DNA of 64,000 nt from Bradyrhizobium rifense (GCF_008123425.1 NZ_VSSS01000088.1:32145-96144), one strand, 5' to 3'; shown: positions 47,206-56,996, numbered from the stretch's first letter. A program made the numbers and translations. Notes: generated from the letters alone by a model not told the origin.

Positions 47206-47946
47206 ATGAATCGTTTTTGCCGTCTCGCTCTGGTCGCGCTGATCCCGGCAGCGGCCATGTCGTTTGGCCCCTCCGTCGCCCTGGCGCAAACTTCGAGCCC
47301 GGCCCCGGCTGCATCGGCCAGTCCCTCCCCGGCTCCCTCGGCTTCGCCCTCCCCGGCCGCAAGTGCCCCGGCGGCCAGCGCCTCGCCCGCGCCTGCAGCG
47401 TCGCCCTCACCCGCAGCCAGCGCCTCACCCAGCCCGGCAGCACCGCCGCCCGCCGCGGCCGCTAACCCGGCCCCGGTGCAGACCGCCGATCCCTTTGGCC
47501 TCGAGACCACGCTCGAGCCGAAGAAGGTCGTGATGGTCAAGGGCACCGCCAACTGGGACTCGGCCTTCGACACCCTGGTCGACGCCTTCAAGACGCTGAA
47601 CGCGCTCTTGGACAAGCAGGGCATCAAGCACGCCGGCAATTCGATGATCGTCTACACCTCGACCGACGACACCGGCTTCACCTTCCTCGCCGAGATCCCG
47701 GTCGAACAGGACCCGAAGAATCTGACCAAGGACATGAGCATCGGCAAATCGCCGGAAGGCAAGGCGCTGAAATTCGTCCATCGCGGCTCCTACGACAACA
47801 TGGACAACACCTATGAGGCGATCACCAATCACCTCGACGACAAGAAGCTGGAAGCCAAGGACACCTTCATCGAGGAGTACCTCACCGATCCCCTGAAGAC
47901 GGCCGAGGACAAGCTCGTGATCAACGTGTTCGTGCCGCTGAAGTGA
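47206..47946 (+). CDS. Exported GyrI-like / SOUL-type small-molecule-binding domain protein
   Basis: A 246-residue protein. The signal peptide (about 1-27) ends ALAQ; a low-complexity Ala/Ser/Pro linker (about 29-90, many SPSPA units) follows; the C-terminal domain (about 95-246) includes VMVKGTANWDSAFDTLVDAF, EIPVEQDP and KFVHRGSYDNMDNTYEAI, the pattern of GyrI-like (AraC effector-binding) domains. In the periplasm it may bind a hydrophobic ligand; no enzyme motif is visible. ATG 47206 has GGGGAG ahead. A SIMPL-domain gene follows 5 bases after the stop. Confidence 0.82.
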   Translation: MNRFCRLALVALIPAAAMSFGPSVALAQTSSPAPAASASPSPAPSASPSPAASAPAASASPAPAASPSPAASASPSPAAPPPAAAANPAPVQTADPFGLETTLEPKKVVMVKGTANWDSAFDTLVDAFKTLNALLDKQGIKHAGNSMIVYTSTDDTGFTFLAEIPVEQDPKNLTKDMSIGKSPEGKALKFVHRGSYDNMDNTYEAITNHLDDKKLEAKDTFIEEYLTDPLKTAEDKLVINVFVPLK

Positions 47947-47951
47947 GACCG

Positions 47952-48656
47952 ATGAAAAAGCCCACTGCCCTCGCCGCAATCTTCGCCGCCACACTGCTGG
48001 CCGCGCCCGCGCTCGCCGACGATTTTCCGTCCGCGATCTCGGTGAGTGGCGAAGCCACCGTGTCCGTGGCGCCCGATCTGGCGCAGATCGACGCCGGCGT
48101 CGCCAATGATGCCAAGACGGCGAAGGAAGCCTCCGATGCCAATAACGCTGCAATGGGCAAGGTGCTGCTGGCGCTGAAGGGCGCAGGGATCGATGAGAAG
48201 GATTACCAGACCTCGCGGCTGTCGCTGCAGCCGCAATACGGCCAGAACAAATCGACCGGCGCCTCGCCGGTCGTCGGCTTCCGGGCCTCGAACCGCGTCA
48301 CCGTGAAAATTCGCGACGTGACCAAGGTCGCCGGCATCATCGACACGCTGGTCGGCGCCGGCGCCAACGATATCGGCAACATCTCGTTCGAGGTGACGCA
48401 GGCCTCAAAACTGCTCGACAATGCCCGCGAACAGGCCGTTGCCGATGCCCGCCGCAAGGCCGAGATATACGCCAGGGCCACCGGCGTCACGCTGGGTGCG
48501 CCGCTCAGCGTCTCCGAAGGCAGCGCTCCGATGCCGTTGTTCAAGGGCCGCATGGCCGCAGCTCCGATGGCCGCGCCCGCCGCCGTCGCGCCGGGCGAGG
48601 AAACGCTGTCGGTGACGGTGAATGTGAGCTGGGCGATCAAGCCGAAAGAGCAGTAG
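47952..48656 (+). CDS. Exported SIMPL domain protein (DUF541)
   Basis: A 234-residue protein with a signal peptide (KKPTALAAIFAATLLAAPALA) and a SIMPL/DUF541 domain: ISVSGEATVSVAPDLAQI, then YQTSRLSLQPQY, and the C-terminal ARRKAEIYARATGVTLG. The family includes periplasmic/outer-membrane BP26/OMP28-like antigens of rhizobia and brucellae, which form ring oligomers. I chose ATG 47952 over a GTG 9 bases upstream. It is probably co-transcribed with the preceding gene. Confidence 0.9.
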   Translation: MKKPTALAAIFAATLLAAPALADDFPSAISVSGEATVSVAPDLAQIDAGVANDAKTAKEASDANNAAMGKVLLALKGAGIDEKDYQTSRLSLQPQYGQNKSTGASPVVGFRASNRVTVKIRDVTKVAGIIDTLVGAGANDIGNISFEVTQASKLLDNAREQAVADARRKAEIYARATGVTLGAPLSVSEGSAPMPLFKGRMAAAPMAAPAAVAPGEETLSVTVNVSWAIKPKEQ

Positions 48657-48677
48657 GTCTCGTGTCCCGGGAGAGAC

Positions 48678-49739
48678 CTAAATCTCCACCACCTGCCCAG
48701 GCTTCATCGCCACGAATCGCTCCTGCGGAATCTTCGCGGCATCCAGCGCCTCCACCAGCGCCTTGGCCGGCGCATCGATCGCTTCGTCGGTCAGCTGGAA
48801 TGTCCCGTGATGATGCCCGAGCGCCTGTTGCGCGCCGCAATCATCCAGCGCCTTCACGGCATCTTCCGGGTTCATGTGCTGGTCACGCATGAACCAGCGC
48901 GGCTCGTAGGCGCCGATGGGAAGGATCGCCAGGCGCAACGGACCATGCTTCTCGGCGACGCGGCGGAAATGTCCGCCATCGCCATAGCCGGAATCGCAGA
49001 CGACGTAGATCTTCCCCGCAGGCGTCTCCAGCACAAAACTCGCCCACAGCGCCTTGTTGCGATCGAACATGCCACGCGCCGACCAGTGCCGGGTCGGCAC
49101 CAGCGTCACGGCAATGCCGCCGCCGAGCTCGACGCGCTCGTGCCAGTCAAAGGCTTCCGCCTTGATGGAGGCGTCTGCGCTCCGCATCGTCACGTCATTG
49201 CCAAGCGGCGTGATCACGCGCGGCGCAAAATTCTTCGCGAGCCGCGACAGCGTCGCGATATCGAGGTGATCATAGTGACCGTGCGAAACCAGCACGATGT
49301 CGATCTTCGGCAACTTCTCGAACGCGATGCCGGGATCGTTGTGTCGCTTCGGTCCCGCGAAACTGACCGGCGAGACCCGCGAGGACCAGACGGGATCGAC
49401 GAGGATGTTGAGGCCGCCGGTCTGGATCAGCCAGCTGGCGTGGCCGACGAAGGAGAGCCGCACCTTGTCACCCTCGACTCGCGCCGGCGGGGTGTCGGAA
49501 TGGGGGTTGGGCACCCAGTCGGGCCAGTCCGCGCGCTGCCCCCGGCCACCCAATTGCCAACGCAGCACCTCGCCGAGCGATCGTGGCGGCGCTCCGTCGG
49601 GATCGAAGAAGGTCAGGCCGTCGAAATGGTCGGAGACGGGGCCGTCATAGGTTTTCATGCGGGACATCCAGAGGGAGGGCAGGCCGACGAGCGCAGCGCC
49701 ACCGGCAAGCAGTCCGAAAACGCGGCGGGTGATCGGCAC
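48678..49739 (-). CDS. MBL-fold metallo-hydrolase, Tat/Sec exported
   Basis: A 353-residue enzyme starting with GTG. The N-terminus TRRVFGLLAGGAALVGLPS looks like a twin-arginine signal or anchor. The metallo-beta-lactamase domain has SHGHYDHLD (HxHxDH), FVGHASWLIQTGG and, further on, CDSGYGDG and HHHGTFQL for metal binding. It resembles the N-acyl-phosphatidylethanolamine phospholipase D-like (UlaG/RomA) group. Substrate unknown. It is convergent with the SIMPL gene. Confidence 0.87.
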   Translation of the reverse strand: MPITRRVFGLLAGGAALVGLPSLWMSRMKTYDGPVSDHFDGLTFFDPDGAPPRSLGEVLRWQLGGRGQRADWPDWVPNPHSDTPPARVEGDKVRLSFVGHASWLIQTGGLNILVDPVWSSRVSPVSFAGPKRHNDPGIAFEKLPKIDIVLVSHGHYDHLDIATLSRLAKNFAPRVITPLGNDVTMRSADASIKAEAFDWHERVELGGGIAVTLVPTRHWSARGMFDRNKALWASFVLETPAGKIYVVCDSGYGDGGHFRRVAEKHGPLRLAILPIGAYEPRWFMRDQHMNPEDAVKALDDCGAQQALGHHHGTFQLTDEAIDAPAKALVEALDAAKIPQERFVAMKPGQVVEI

Positions 49740-50056
49740 GAGCGGACTTTTAGGGATGGTCGGAGCGGTCAGGCATCCCCGCCTATATGGGCGGGGCCGC
49801 AGGAAAAGGAACCCATCGTCGGAAATGGCGTATTTTCAAGGGCTTGCCCTGGCAAAGGCGTCCCGCCACCCTAACTTTCCTTGACTTTTGGGCGTGAGCG
49901 GCGTTTAACCCCGCCACTTTCTCGGAAAGGCTTTCTTTTCGACCCGCCCACTGGCCCTAGAGGCCGGAGGCCAACGCCCGACAGCGCGATGCGCCCTCGG
50001 GCGCAAAGGTGTTTGGAAGATCGCCATTCCGGCGAGCAGGACAAGGGACAATTGCA
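49740..50056. other. 317-bp divergent intergenic region upstream of ffh
   Basis: No gene is seen. It holds the promoter candidate for ffh at 49881 and must also hold the promoter for the metallo-hydrolase. A GC palindrome CCCCGCC-TATAT-GGCGGGG at 49778-49796 is a possible hairpin or operator. Confidence 0.5.
49881..49909 (+). promoter_or_regulatory. Candidate sigma-70 promoter for ffh-rpsP-rimM-trmD
   Basis: TTGACT, 17-base spacer, TTTAAC. Spacing and the -35 box are good, the -10 box is moderate. It lies about 150 bases upstream of the ffh start. Confidence 0.45.
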
Positions 50057-51601
50057 TTGTTCGACAATCTGTCGGAACGGCTTGGCGGCATTCTCGATCG
50101 TCTGACGGGGCGAGGTGCGCTGACCGAAAAGGACGTCGACGCCGCGATGCGCGAGGTGCGCCGCGCGCTGCTCGAGGCCGACGTTGCGCTCGAGGTCGTG
50201 CGCAGCTTCACCGAACGCGTGCGCGAGCAGGCGATCGGCGCCACCGTCGTCAAGTCGGTCACACCCGGCCAGATGGTGGTCAAGATCGTCCATGACGAGC
50301 TGATCAACACGCTCGGCGCCGAAAGCCAGACCATCGACGTCAATTCCGTGCCGCCGGTGCCGATCATGATGGTCGGTCTGCAAGGCTCGGGTAAGACGAC
50401 CACCACCGCAAAGCTTGCCCGCCGCCTGGTCCAGCGCGACAAGCGCAAGGTGCTGATGGCTTCGCTCGACATCTATCGCCCGGCGGCGATGGAGCAGCTG
50501 GCCGTGCTCGGCCGCGATCTCGACATTCCGACCCTGCCGATCGTCGCGGGACAGCAGCCGGCGCAGATCGCCAAGCGCGCGCTCGAAGCCGGCAAGCTCG
50601 GCGGCTACGACATCGTGCTGCTCGACACCGCCGGTCGCACCACGCTCGACGAAGAGATGATGGCGGAGGCGGCCGCGATCAAGGCGGCTGCGAACCCGCA
50701 TGAAGTGCTGCTGGTCGCGGACTCTCTGACGGGCCAGGACGCCGTGAATCTCGCCCGCGCTTTCGACGAGCGCGTCGGCCTCACCGGCATCGTGCTGACA
50801 CGCGTCGACGGCGACGGCCGCGGCGGCGCCGCGCTCTCGATGCGCGCCGTCACCGGCAAGCCGATCAAGCTGATCGGCACCGGTGAAAAGACCGATGCGC
50901 TGGAAGATTTCCACCCCGACCGTATCGCCGGCCGCATCCTCGGCATGGGCGACGTCGTCTCGCTGGTCGAACGCGCCGCCGCCAACATCGACGCCGAAAA
51001 GGCCGCGCGCACCGCCGAGCGCATGCGCAAGGGTCAGTTCGACCTCAACGACATGCGCGAGCAGCTCTCGCAGATGGCGAACATGGGCGGCATCAGCGGC
51101 CTGATGGGCATGATGCCCGGCATCGCCAAGATGAAGAACCAGATCGCCGCCGCCGGGATCGACGACAAGATTTTGAAGCGCCAGGTCGCGGTGATCGATT
51201 CCATGACGCGCGACGAGCGCCGTCATCCCGACCTGCTCAAGGCCAGCCGCAAGAAGCGCATTGCCGCAGGCTCCGGCCAGAGCGTCGAGCAGGTCAACAA
51301 GCTGCTGAAGATGCACCGGAACATGGCCGACGTGATGAAGGCCATGGGCTCGGGCAAGCGCGGCCCGCTCGCCGGCATCGCGCAGGCGATGGGCTTTGGC
51401 GGCGGCATGAAGCCGCCCTCGCCGGAAGAGATGAAGGCGTTGCAGGAGAAGATGCAGAGCGGCGGCGGTGGCCTTCCAAATCTGCCGAAGGATTTGCCGG
51501 CCGGTCTTCGCACCGGTCTGCCGAACGTTCCTGGACTGACCGGGCTGAGCGGCAAGCCGACGCTGCCGGGCCTCGGCGGTTTTCCAGGCAAGAAGAAATG
51601 A
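50057..51601 (+). CDS. ffh: Signal recognition particle protein Ffh
   Basis: A 514-residue SRP54 GTPase. The start is taken as TTG 50057, giving the conserved N-terminus FDNLSERLGGILDRLTGRG with AGGGA ahead; an in-frame GTG at 50009 would add 16 unconserved residues. G-domain motifs are GLQGSGKTTTTAKLA, DTAGRTTLDEE, TRVDGDGRGGAAL; the methionine-rich M domain includes MGGISGLMGMMPG and SGQSVEQVNKLL, binding signal peptides and 4.5S RNA. The C-terminus is Gly/Pro-rich. Partner receptor FtsY is at 41809. Confidence 0.95.
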   Translation: MFDNLSERLGGILDRLTGRGALTEKDVDAAMREVRRALLEADVALEVVRSFTERVREQAIGATVVKSVTPGQMVVKIVHDELINTLGAESQTIDVNSVPPVPIMMVGLQGSGKTTTTAKLARRLVQRDKRKVLMASLDIYRPAAMEQLAVLGRDLDIPTLPIVAGQQPAQIAKRALEAGKLGGYDIVLLDTAGRTTLDEEMMAEAAAIKAAANPHEVLLVADSLTGQDAVNLARAFDERVGLTGIVLTRVDGDGRGGAALSMRAVTGKPIKLIGTGEKTDALEDFHPDRIAGRILGMGDVVSLVERAAANIDAEKAARTAERMRKGQFDLNDMREQLSQMANMGGISGLMGMMPGIAKMKNQIAAAGIDDKILKRQVAVIDSMTRDERRHPDLLKASRKKRIAAGSGQSVEQVNKLLKMHRNMADVMKAMGSGKRGPLAGIAQAMGFGGGMKPPSPEEMKALQEKMQSGGGGLPNLPKDLPAGLRTGLPNVPGLTGLSGKPTLPGLGGFPGKKK

Positions 51602-51686
51602 GGAATTCGTCGCGAGGGATCGCATCGGTCTCACGCAACGCGGAATACCAATCAACCGAACAAAACGTACTTTGAAGGAGAACTAG

Positions 51687-52019
51687 ATGTCCGTCGTTAT
51701 CCGCCTCGCCCGCGCAGGCACCAAGAAGCGTCCCGTCTATCACGTCGTCGTCGCCGATTCGCGCTTCCCGCGCGATGGCCGCTTCATCGAGCGTCTCGGC
51801 TATTTCAACCCGCTGCTGCCGAAGGACAACGAGACCCGTCTGAAGCTCGACATGGACAAGGTGAAGGCCTGGCTCGCCAAGGGCGCGCAGCCGTCGGACC
51901 GCGTGTCCCGCTTCCTCGATGCCGCCGGCGTCAAGAAGCGTGAAGCGCGCAACAACCCCGAGAAGGCCGTGCCGCGCAAGGAGCGCAAGGCGCAGGCCGA
52001 AGCCGCTGCGAAGGGCTAA
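51687..52019 (+). CDS. rpsP: 30S ribosomal protein S16
   Basis: A 110-residue ribosomal protein. The N-terminus SVVIRLARAGTKKRPVYHVV and GRFIERLGYFNPL are diagnostic. A Lys/Ala-rich tail (about 85-110) makes it longer than the 82-residue E. coli protein, as usual in alphaproteobacteria. AAGGAG precedes ATG 51687. Lies in the conserved ffh-rpsP-rimM-trmD-rplS order. Confidence 0.98.
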   Translation: MSVVIRLARAGTKKRPVYHVVVADSRFPRDGRFIERLGYFNPLLPKDNETRLKLDMDKVKAWLAKGAQPSDRVSRFLDAAGVKKREARNNPEKAVPRKERKAQAEAAAKG

Positions 52020-52028
52020 GGCTCATCC

Positions 52029-52589
52029 ATGTCGGCGCTGATCTGCGTCGCGCGGATCGGCGCCGCGCATGGTGTGCGCGGCGCGGTCAAATTGTGGACC
52101 TTCACCGAAGATCCCTTTGCCGTTAAGCGCTACGGTCCGCTGCTCTCCAAGGACGGCAAGCGCCAGTTCGAGCTGGCGCAGGCCCGTGAAGCCAAGGACC
52201 ATCTGGTCGCGACGTTCAAAGGCGTCACGACCCGCGATGAGGCCCAGCGCCTCAACGGTATAGAACTCTACGTCGCGCGCGAAAAACTGCCCGCGACCGA
52301 CGAGGACGAGTATTACCACGCCGATCTGATCGGGCTCGCCGCCATCACCACGGCAGGCGATGCGCTCGGCCGCGTGCTCGCCGTTCATAATTTCGGTGCC
52401 GGCGACATCATCGAGATCGCGCCCCTGAAGGGCGCGACGATGCTGCTGCCGTTCACCAACGCAGTTGTGCCCGAGGTCGATATCGCCGGCGGCCGCGTCG
52501 TGATCGAGCTGCCGCAGGAGATCGAGGGCGACAAGGACGGAGACGAAGACCTCTCTCCGAGTCGTGCCGGCGAAAGCCGGGACCCATAA
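52029..52589 (+). CDS. rimM: 16S rRNA processing protein RimM
   Basis: A 186-residue 30S assembly factor. The N-terminal barrel has ARIGAAHGVRGAVKLWTFTE; the PRC-barrel part begins EYYHADLIGL and includes VLAVHNFGAGDIIEI and LLPFTNAVVPEVD. It binds S19 for head maturation. The last eleven residues (SPSRAGESRDP) are encoded by a dispersed repeat that also supplies the stop codon, so the C-terminus looks like an acquired tail. Confidence 0.95.
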   Translation: MSALICVARIGAAHGVRGAVKLWTFTEDPFAVKRYGPLLSKDGKRQFELAQAREAKDHLVATFKGVTTRDEAQRLNGIELYVAREKLPATDEDEYYHADLIGLAAITTAGDALGRVLAVHNFGAGDIIEIAPLKGATMLLPFTNAVVPEVDIAGGRVVIELPQEIEGDKDGDEDLSPSRAGESRDP

Positions 52590-52597
52590 CCACAGGA
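52559..52597 (+). repeat. Repetitive element fragment at the rimM end
   Basis: GAGTCGTGCCGGCGAAAGCC and following bases contain the hairpin CCGGC-GAAA-GCCGG; I recall the same GGCGAAAGCCGGGACCCATA phrase as a common interspersed sequence in Bradyrhizobium. It codes for the RimM tail and stop. Confidence 0.55.
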
Positions 52598-52617
52598 CGT
52601 GGTTTTTGGCTAAGCTG

Positions 52618-53379
52618 ATGGCAATGACCAATCCCTCGCCCTGGCGCACGACAGTGCTGACGCTGTTTCCGGAGATGTTTCCGGGGCCGCTCGGCGTGAG
52701 CCTGGCCGGCCGGGCGCTGGCCTCAGGCCTCTGGGAGATCGAGGCGCGGGACATCAGGGCCTCGGCCACGGACCGTCACCGCAGCGTCGACGACACACCA
52801 GCCGGCGGCGGCCCGGGCATGGTGCTGCGGGCCGACGTTCTGGCGGCCGCCATCGATGGCGCGGAGATTGGACCGAACCGGCCAAAGCTGCTGATGAGCC
52901 CGCGCGGTCGGCCATTGACCCAGGCCCGTGTCGCCGAGCTCGCCCAGGGCCCCGGCCCCCTGATCGTCTGCGGGCGGTTTGAGGGGATCGACCAGCGGGT
53001 GATTGACGCCCGCGCCCTGGAGGAGGTCTCGATCGGCGATTACGTGCTCTCAGGGGGCGAAATCGCCGCTTTGGCGCTAATTGACGCCTGCGTCCGGCTT
53101 CTGCCGGGCGTCATGGGCAAGGAAGCCTCGGGAACCGAGGAGAGTTTTTCGGACGGGCTGCTCGAATATCCCCAATACACCCGCCCGCAACTGTTCGAGG
53201 GAGTTCAGATCCCGGAGATCCTGACCTCCGGCGACCACGCCAAGGTCGCGGCCTGGCGGCGGGCGCAGTCCGAGGCCCTGACAGCGGCCCGGCGGCCCGA
53301 TTTATGGGCCCAAATCCCGCCCAAAGCCCCGAATCGGCCCGGACGCCAAAAAGCGCCAAAAAACAAGACAGACGGGTGA
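52618..53379 (+). CDS. trmD: tRNA (guanine37-N1)-methyltransferase TrmD
   Basis: A 253-residue SPOUT methyltransferase making m1G37 in tRNAs with CGNN anticodons, which prevents +1 frameshifts. TLFPEMFPGPLG opens the domain; GGGPGMVLRADV, GRFEGIDQRVID and the knot region SIGDYVLSGGE carry the AdoMet site. Start 52618 or 52624; both lie after the repeat fragment, so upstream codons are not used. A basic tail (GRQKAPKNKTDG) extends the C-terminus. Confidence 0.95.
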   Translation: MAMTNPSPWRTTVLTLFPEMFPGPLGVSLAGRALASGLWEIEARDIRASATDRHRSVDDTPAGGGPGMVLRADVLAAAIDGAEIGPNRPKLLMSPRGRPLTQARVAELAQGPGPLIVCGRFEGIDQRVIDARALEEVSIGDYVLSGGEIAALALIDACVRLLPGVMGKEASGTEESFSDGLLEYPQYTRPQLFEGVQIPEILTSGDHAKVAAWRRAQSEALTAARRPDLWAQIPPKAPNRPGRQKAPKNKTDG

Positions 53380-53403
53380 CAAACGCTCCGGACTGCCTTA
53401 TAG
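53376..53403 (+). promoter_or_regulatory. Candidate promoter for rplS
   Basis: GTGACA, 16-base spacer, TTATAG, about 85 bases ahead of rplS. The match is partial; it would give rplS a promoter independent of trmD. Confidence 0.35.
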
Positions 53404-53488
53404 GAGCGGCCACATCCGCAATGGCTGGATAGACGAATTTCGCGCAGCCCCCGTTTCCAAGGCTGGGCGCGCCGATGGAGATTTACCC

Positions 53489-53869
53489 ATGAACCTGATC
53501 AAGCAGCTCGAGCAAGAGCAATTCGACAAGCTGTCCGCCGGCAAGGACATTCCGGAATTCGGTCCCGGCGACACCGTGATCGTCAACGTGAAGGTCGTCG
53601 AAGGCGACCGCACCCGCGTGCAGGCCTATGAAGGCGTTTGCATCGGCCGTTCCGGCGGTGGCCTCAACGAGAGCTTCACCGTGCGCAAGATCTCCTACGG
53701 CGAAGGCGTGGAGCGCGTGTTCCCGGTGATGTCGCCGATGATCGACTCGATCAAGGTGGTGCGCCGCGGCAAGGTGCGTCGCGCCAAGCTCTATTACCTC
53801 CGCAATCTCCGTGGCAAATCGGCCCGCATCGTCGAGAAGACTGAGCACAAGGCCGCCGTCAACGAGTAA
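53489..53869 (+). CDS. rplS: 50S ribosomal protein L19
   Basis: A 126-residue ribosomal protein at the subunit interface. NLIKQLEQEQFDKLSAGKD, GDTVIVNVKVVEGDRTRVQA and GEGVERVFPVMSPMIDSI are the family hallmarks, and RAKLYYLRNLRGKSARIVEK closes the core. ATG 53489. An intrinsic terminator follows, closing the ffh to rplS cluster. Confidence 0.98.
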   Translation: MNLIKQLEQEQFDKLSAGKDIPEFGPGDTVIVNVKVVEGDRTRVQAYEGVCIGRSGGGLNESFTVRKISYGEGVERVFPVMSPMIDSIKVVRRGKVRRAKLYYLRNLRGKSARIVEKTEHKAAVNE

Positions 53870-53892
53870 GCTCCGCGACCAGACGAGTTTCG

Positions 53893-53929
53893 AAAAGCGT
53901 GGGGCGCCAGACGCCCCGCGCTTTTTTGT
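53893..53929 (+). terminator. Intrinsic terminator after rplS
   Basis: AAAAGCGTGGGGCG / CGCCCCGCGCTTTT stem with a short CCAGA loop (one stem mismatch), then a TTTTTTG tail, 23 bases after the rplS stop. Confidence 0.9.
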
Positions 53930-54194
53930 TGCGTCAGCCGTGCACGTCAAAGCCCTCGCGATTCCAGATCTCCCTGCTATATATTCTTGGAATGTTTCCA
54001 GATCTGACCAGCTTCGTAAGCCCCCAGCGCGTCGTCATCGACGATCGCTCGCGGCTGCCTGGCCGGTTCTTCGGACGCTTCGCGACCTCGGCAACGTCAG
54101 AGCTTAGTCCCGCAGCTTAAAGGCTGCGCTGAAGACGATTGCCCCGCGCGAACCCGCGCATTTCGCTGACACACATTGTTCGGAGCTGAAGCTC
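53930..54194 (+). promoter_or_regulatory. leuC upstream region with a direct repeat
   Basis: Within 265 bases before leuC, TTCCAGATCT occurs at 53962-53971 and again at 53996-54005, 34 bases apart, around an AT-rich segment GCTATATATTC. This is a plausible promoter with repeated activator or repressor site. A 42-codon frame at 53992-54120 is present but not supported as a gene. Confidence 0.4.
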
Positions 54195-55601
<1,407 letters not shown>

Positions 55602-55693
55602 GCCACTTGCTGCAATTGTAGTGATCGCGGCAAACGGCCGTTAATCCGCGTCACCCACATTGTGTCCTCGCGACGGTTTCGCGGGGACACCCA

Positions 55694-55897
55694 ATGGCCA
55701 ACAAGTCTGAATATGTCGACCTGATCAGCGATGCGACCCGCCAGCACCGGCGGCGCGCAGCGCCGCTGCGCATCGTCGCCAAGCCCGAGGTCGAGGAAAC
55801 ATCAAGGCTCAGCCGTTGGCCGCCGGCAATGTTTCGGCAATGGAAGGTCGAGAATTTGATGCCGTGGAAATCCACGTCGTGGAAGCTGAAGGATTGA
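55694..55897 (+). CDS. Small hypothetical protein
   Basis: A 67-residue protein, MANKSEYVDLISDATRQHRR onward, basic, with several tryptophans toward the C-terminus (SRWPPAMFRQWK, MPWKSTSWKLKD) and no signal or membrane segment. GGGGAC precedes the ATG by 7 bases, and a terminator follows 15 bases after the stop, which together support a real gene. Function unknown. Confidence 0.55.
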   Translation: MANKSEYVDLISDATRQHRRRAAPLRIVAKPEVEETSRLSRWPPAMFRQWKVENLMPWKSTSWKLKD

Positions 55898-55911
55898 GCC
55901 ACGGGATGAAC

Positions 55912-55942
55912 AAAGGGCGCCGCTTGGGGCGCCCTTTTCATT
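55912..55942. terminator. Terminator between convergent genes
   Basis: AAAGGGCGCC / GGGCGCCCTTT-type stem around GCTTG, with TTTTCATTT on the plus side; it can also stop the minus-strand gene ending at 55953. Confidence 0.75.
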
Positions 55943-55952
55943 TCGACCGCAC

Positions 55953-56504
55953 TTACCAATAGCGGTACGGATAGTGCCAGCGATGCCAATGATGCCAGCG
56001 GCAGATGCGGTGCGGGCCGTAATAGGTCCAGACGATCCGGCAGCGGCGCGGATAGTGGTAGTAGGAATAGCCGCCGTAATAGCGGCGATGGAAGTGGCGA
56101 TAGCCGTAATGCGGGCGATAGTAGCCGCCGCCCCAGTGACGATGATAGCCACCATAGTGGATGCCGCCGTAGCGCATGCCGCCGCCGTGGAAGGCCGGCG
56201 GGGCGCGGAATCCGCCGCCATGGAAGCCACCGAAATGGCCGCCACCACCGTGGAAGCCACCGCCGCCGTGAAAACCTCCACCATGGAAGCCGCCGCCATG
56301 TCCACCACCGCCACCGCCACCGCCGTGGCGGACCTGGATCATCATGTCGTCGCTTGCAGCTTTCGCCGCGGGCAGCGCGGTCGGATTGATCGGCGTCATC
56401 GCTTCAGCGCGACGCGCAGTCCCACCCGTCAGCATCAGCGTGGCCATCGCCGCAAGCCCGAGCAAGCGCAGCGCGCTTGTCCGGGGATCCAATATCCTCA
56501 GCAT
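55953..56504 (-). CDS. Gly/His/Tyr-rich exported protein
   Basis: A 183-residue protein. A signal peptide (about 1-35: ALRLLGLAAMATLMLTGGTA) is followed by AMTPINPTALPAAKAASD, then a low-complexity region of HGGGFHGGGFHGGGG units (about 59-105) and a C-terminal part rich in Arg, His, Tyr and Trp ending RWHHWHRWHYPYRYW. Two Cys near the end (RRCRIVW, HRICRW). The abundance of His suggests metal binding, but this is inference. A smaller relative with INP then a His/Arg-rich end lies at 57043. Expressed toward the leuC side, separate from it. Confidence 0.8.
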   Translation of the reverse strand: MLRILDPRTSALRLLGLAAMATLMLTGGTARRAEAMTPINPTALPAAKAASDDMMIQVRHGGGGGGGGHGGGFHGGGFHGGGGFHGGGGHFGGFHGGGFRAPPAFHGGGMRYGGIHYGGYHRHWGGGYYRPHYGYRHFHRRYYGGYSYYHYPRRCRIVWTYYGPHRICRWHHWHRWHYPYRYW

Positions 56505-56687
56505 GGATTGTCTCCCTGAATGTGGACAGCATCATTGCGGCGCTGCGTCTCGCGCCATCGCTGTTCAATTGCAGTCGCTCCCGAGATGAAACTAGGGACA
56601 GCGACGTGAACGCGCCATGAATGAACGACGCTCCGCGCAAGGCCACGACAAAGGGAGTTTGAGAGATGATCGTCTACGCGAGCGGCG

Positions 56688-56948
56688 TCACCAAAACGGT
56701 CCGTAGCCGATGACGAACGGCGCGGGCACGCCGTAGGGGTAGGGACGGTAGTAGACAGGCCGCGCGTAATAATGCGGATCAGGACGCGGAGCGTAGCGCG
56801 CAACATCATATCGTACGTGTCGTCGCCCATCGAACACTGCGCGCCCCGCCGAGGCATCGGGCAGCTTCGTCACTCTCTGCGCAGCGAAGGCGTGAGGCAG
56901 GCCTGCGGCGAGCCCGACAACAACGGCCAGTGCGATCCATCTCGTCAT
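56688..56948 (-). CDS. Small exported protein, Arg/Tyr/Pro-rich
   Basis: An 86-residue protein: signal peptide TRWIALAVVVGLAAGLPHAFA (cleavage after about 22), then VTKLPDASAGRAVFDGRRHV and a C-terminal YYARPVYYRPYPYG run. No Cys, no catalytic motif. ATG 56948 has GGAGG five to nine bases upstream, a clear ribosome site. It lies among similar small exported proteins. Function unknown. Confidence 0.72.
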   Translation of the reverse strand: MTRWIALAVVVGLAAGLPHAFAAQRVTKLPDASAGRAVFDGRRHVRYDVARYAPRPDPHYYARPVYYRPYPYGVPAPFVIGYGPFW

Positions 56949-56996
56949 GACGACCTCCGCCCGCAACATGAGGGCATCGGACAGCCGCCTGCAAGT

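Noticed and set aside
53992..54120. 42-codon frame starting MFPDLTSFV upstream of leuC
   Set aside because: No ribosome site and no recognisable family; overlaps the promoter-like repeats of leuC.
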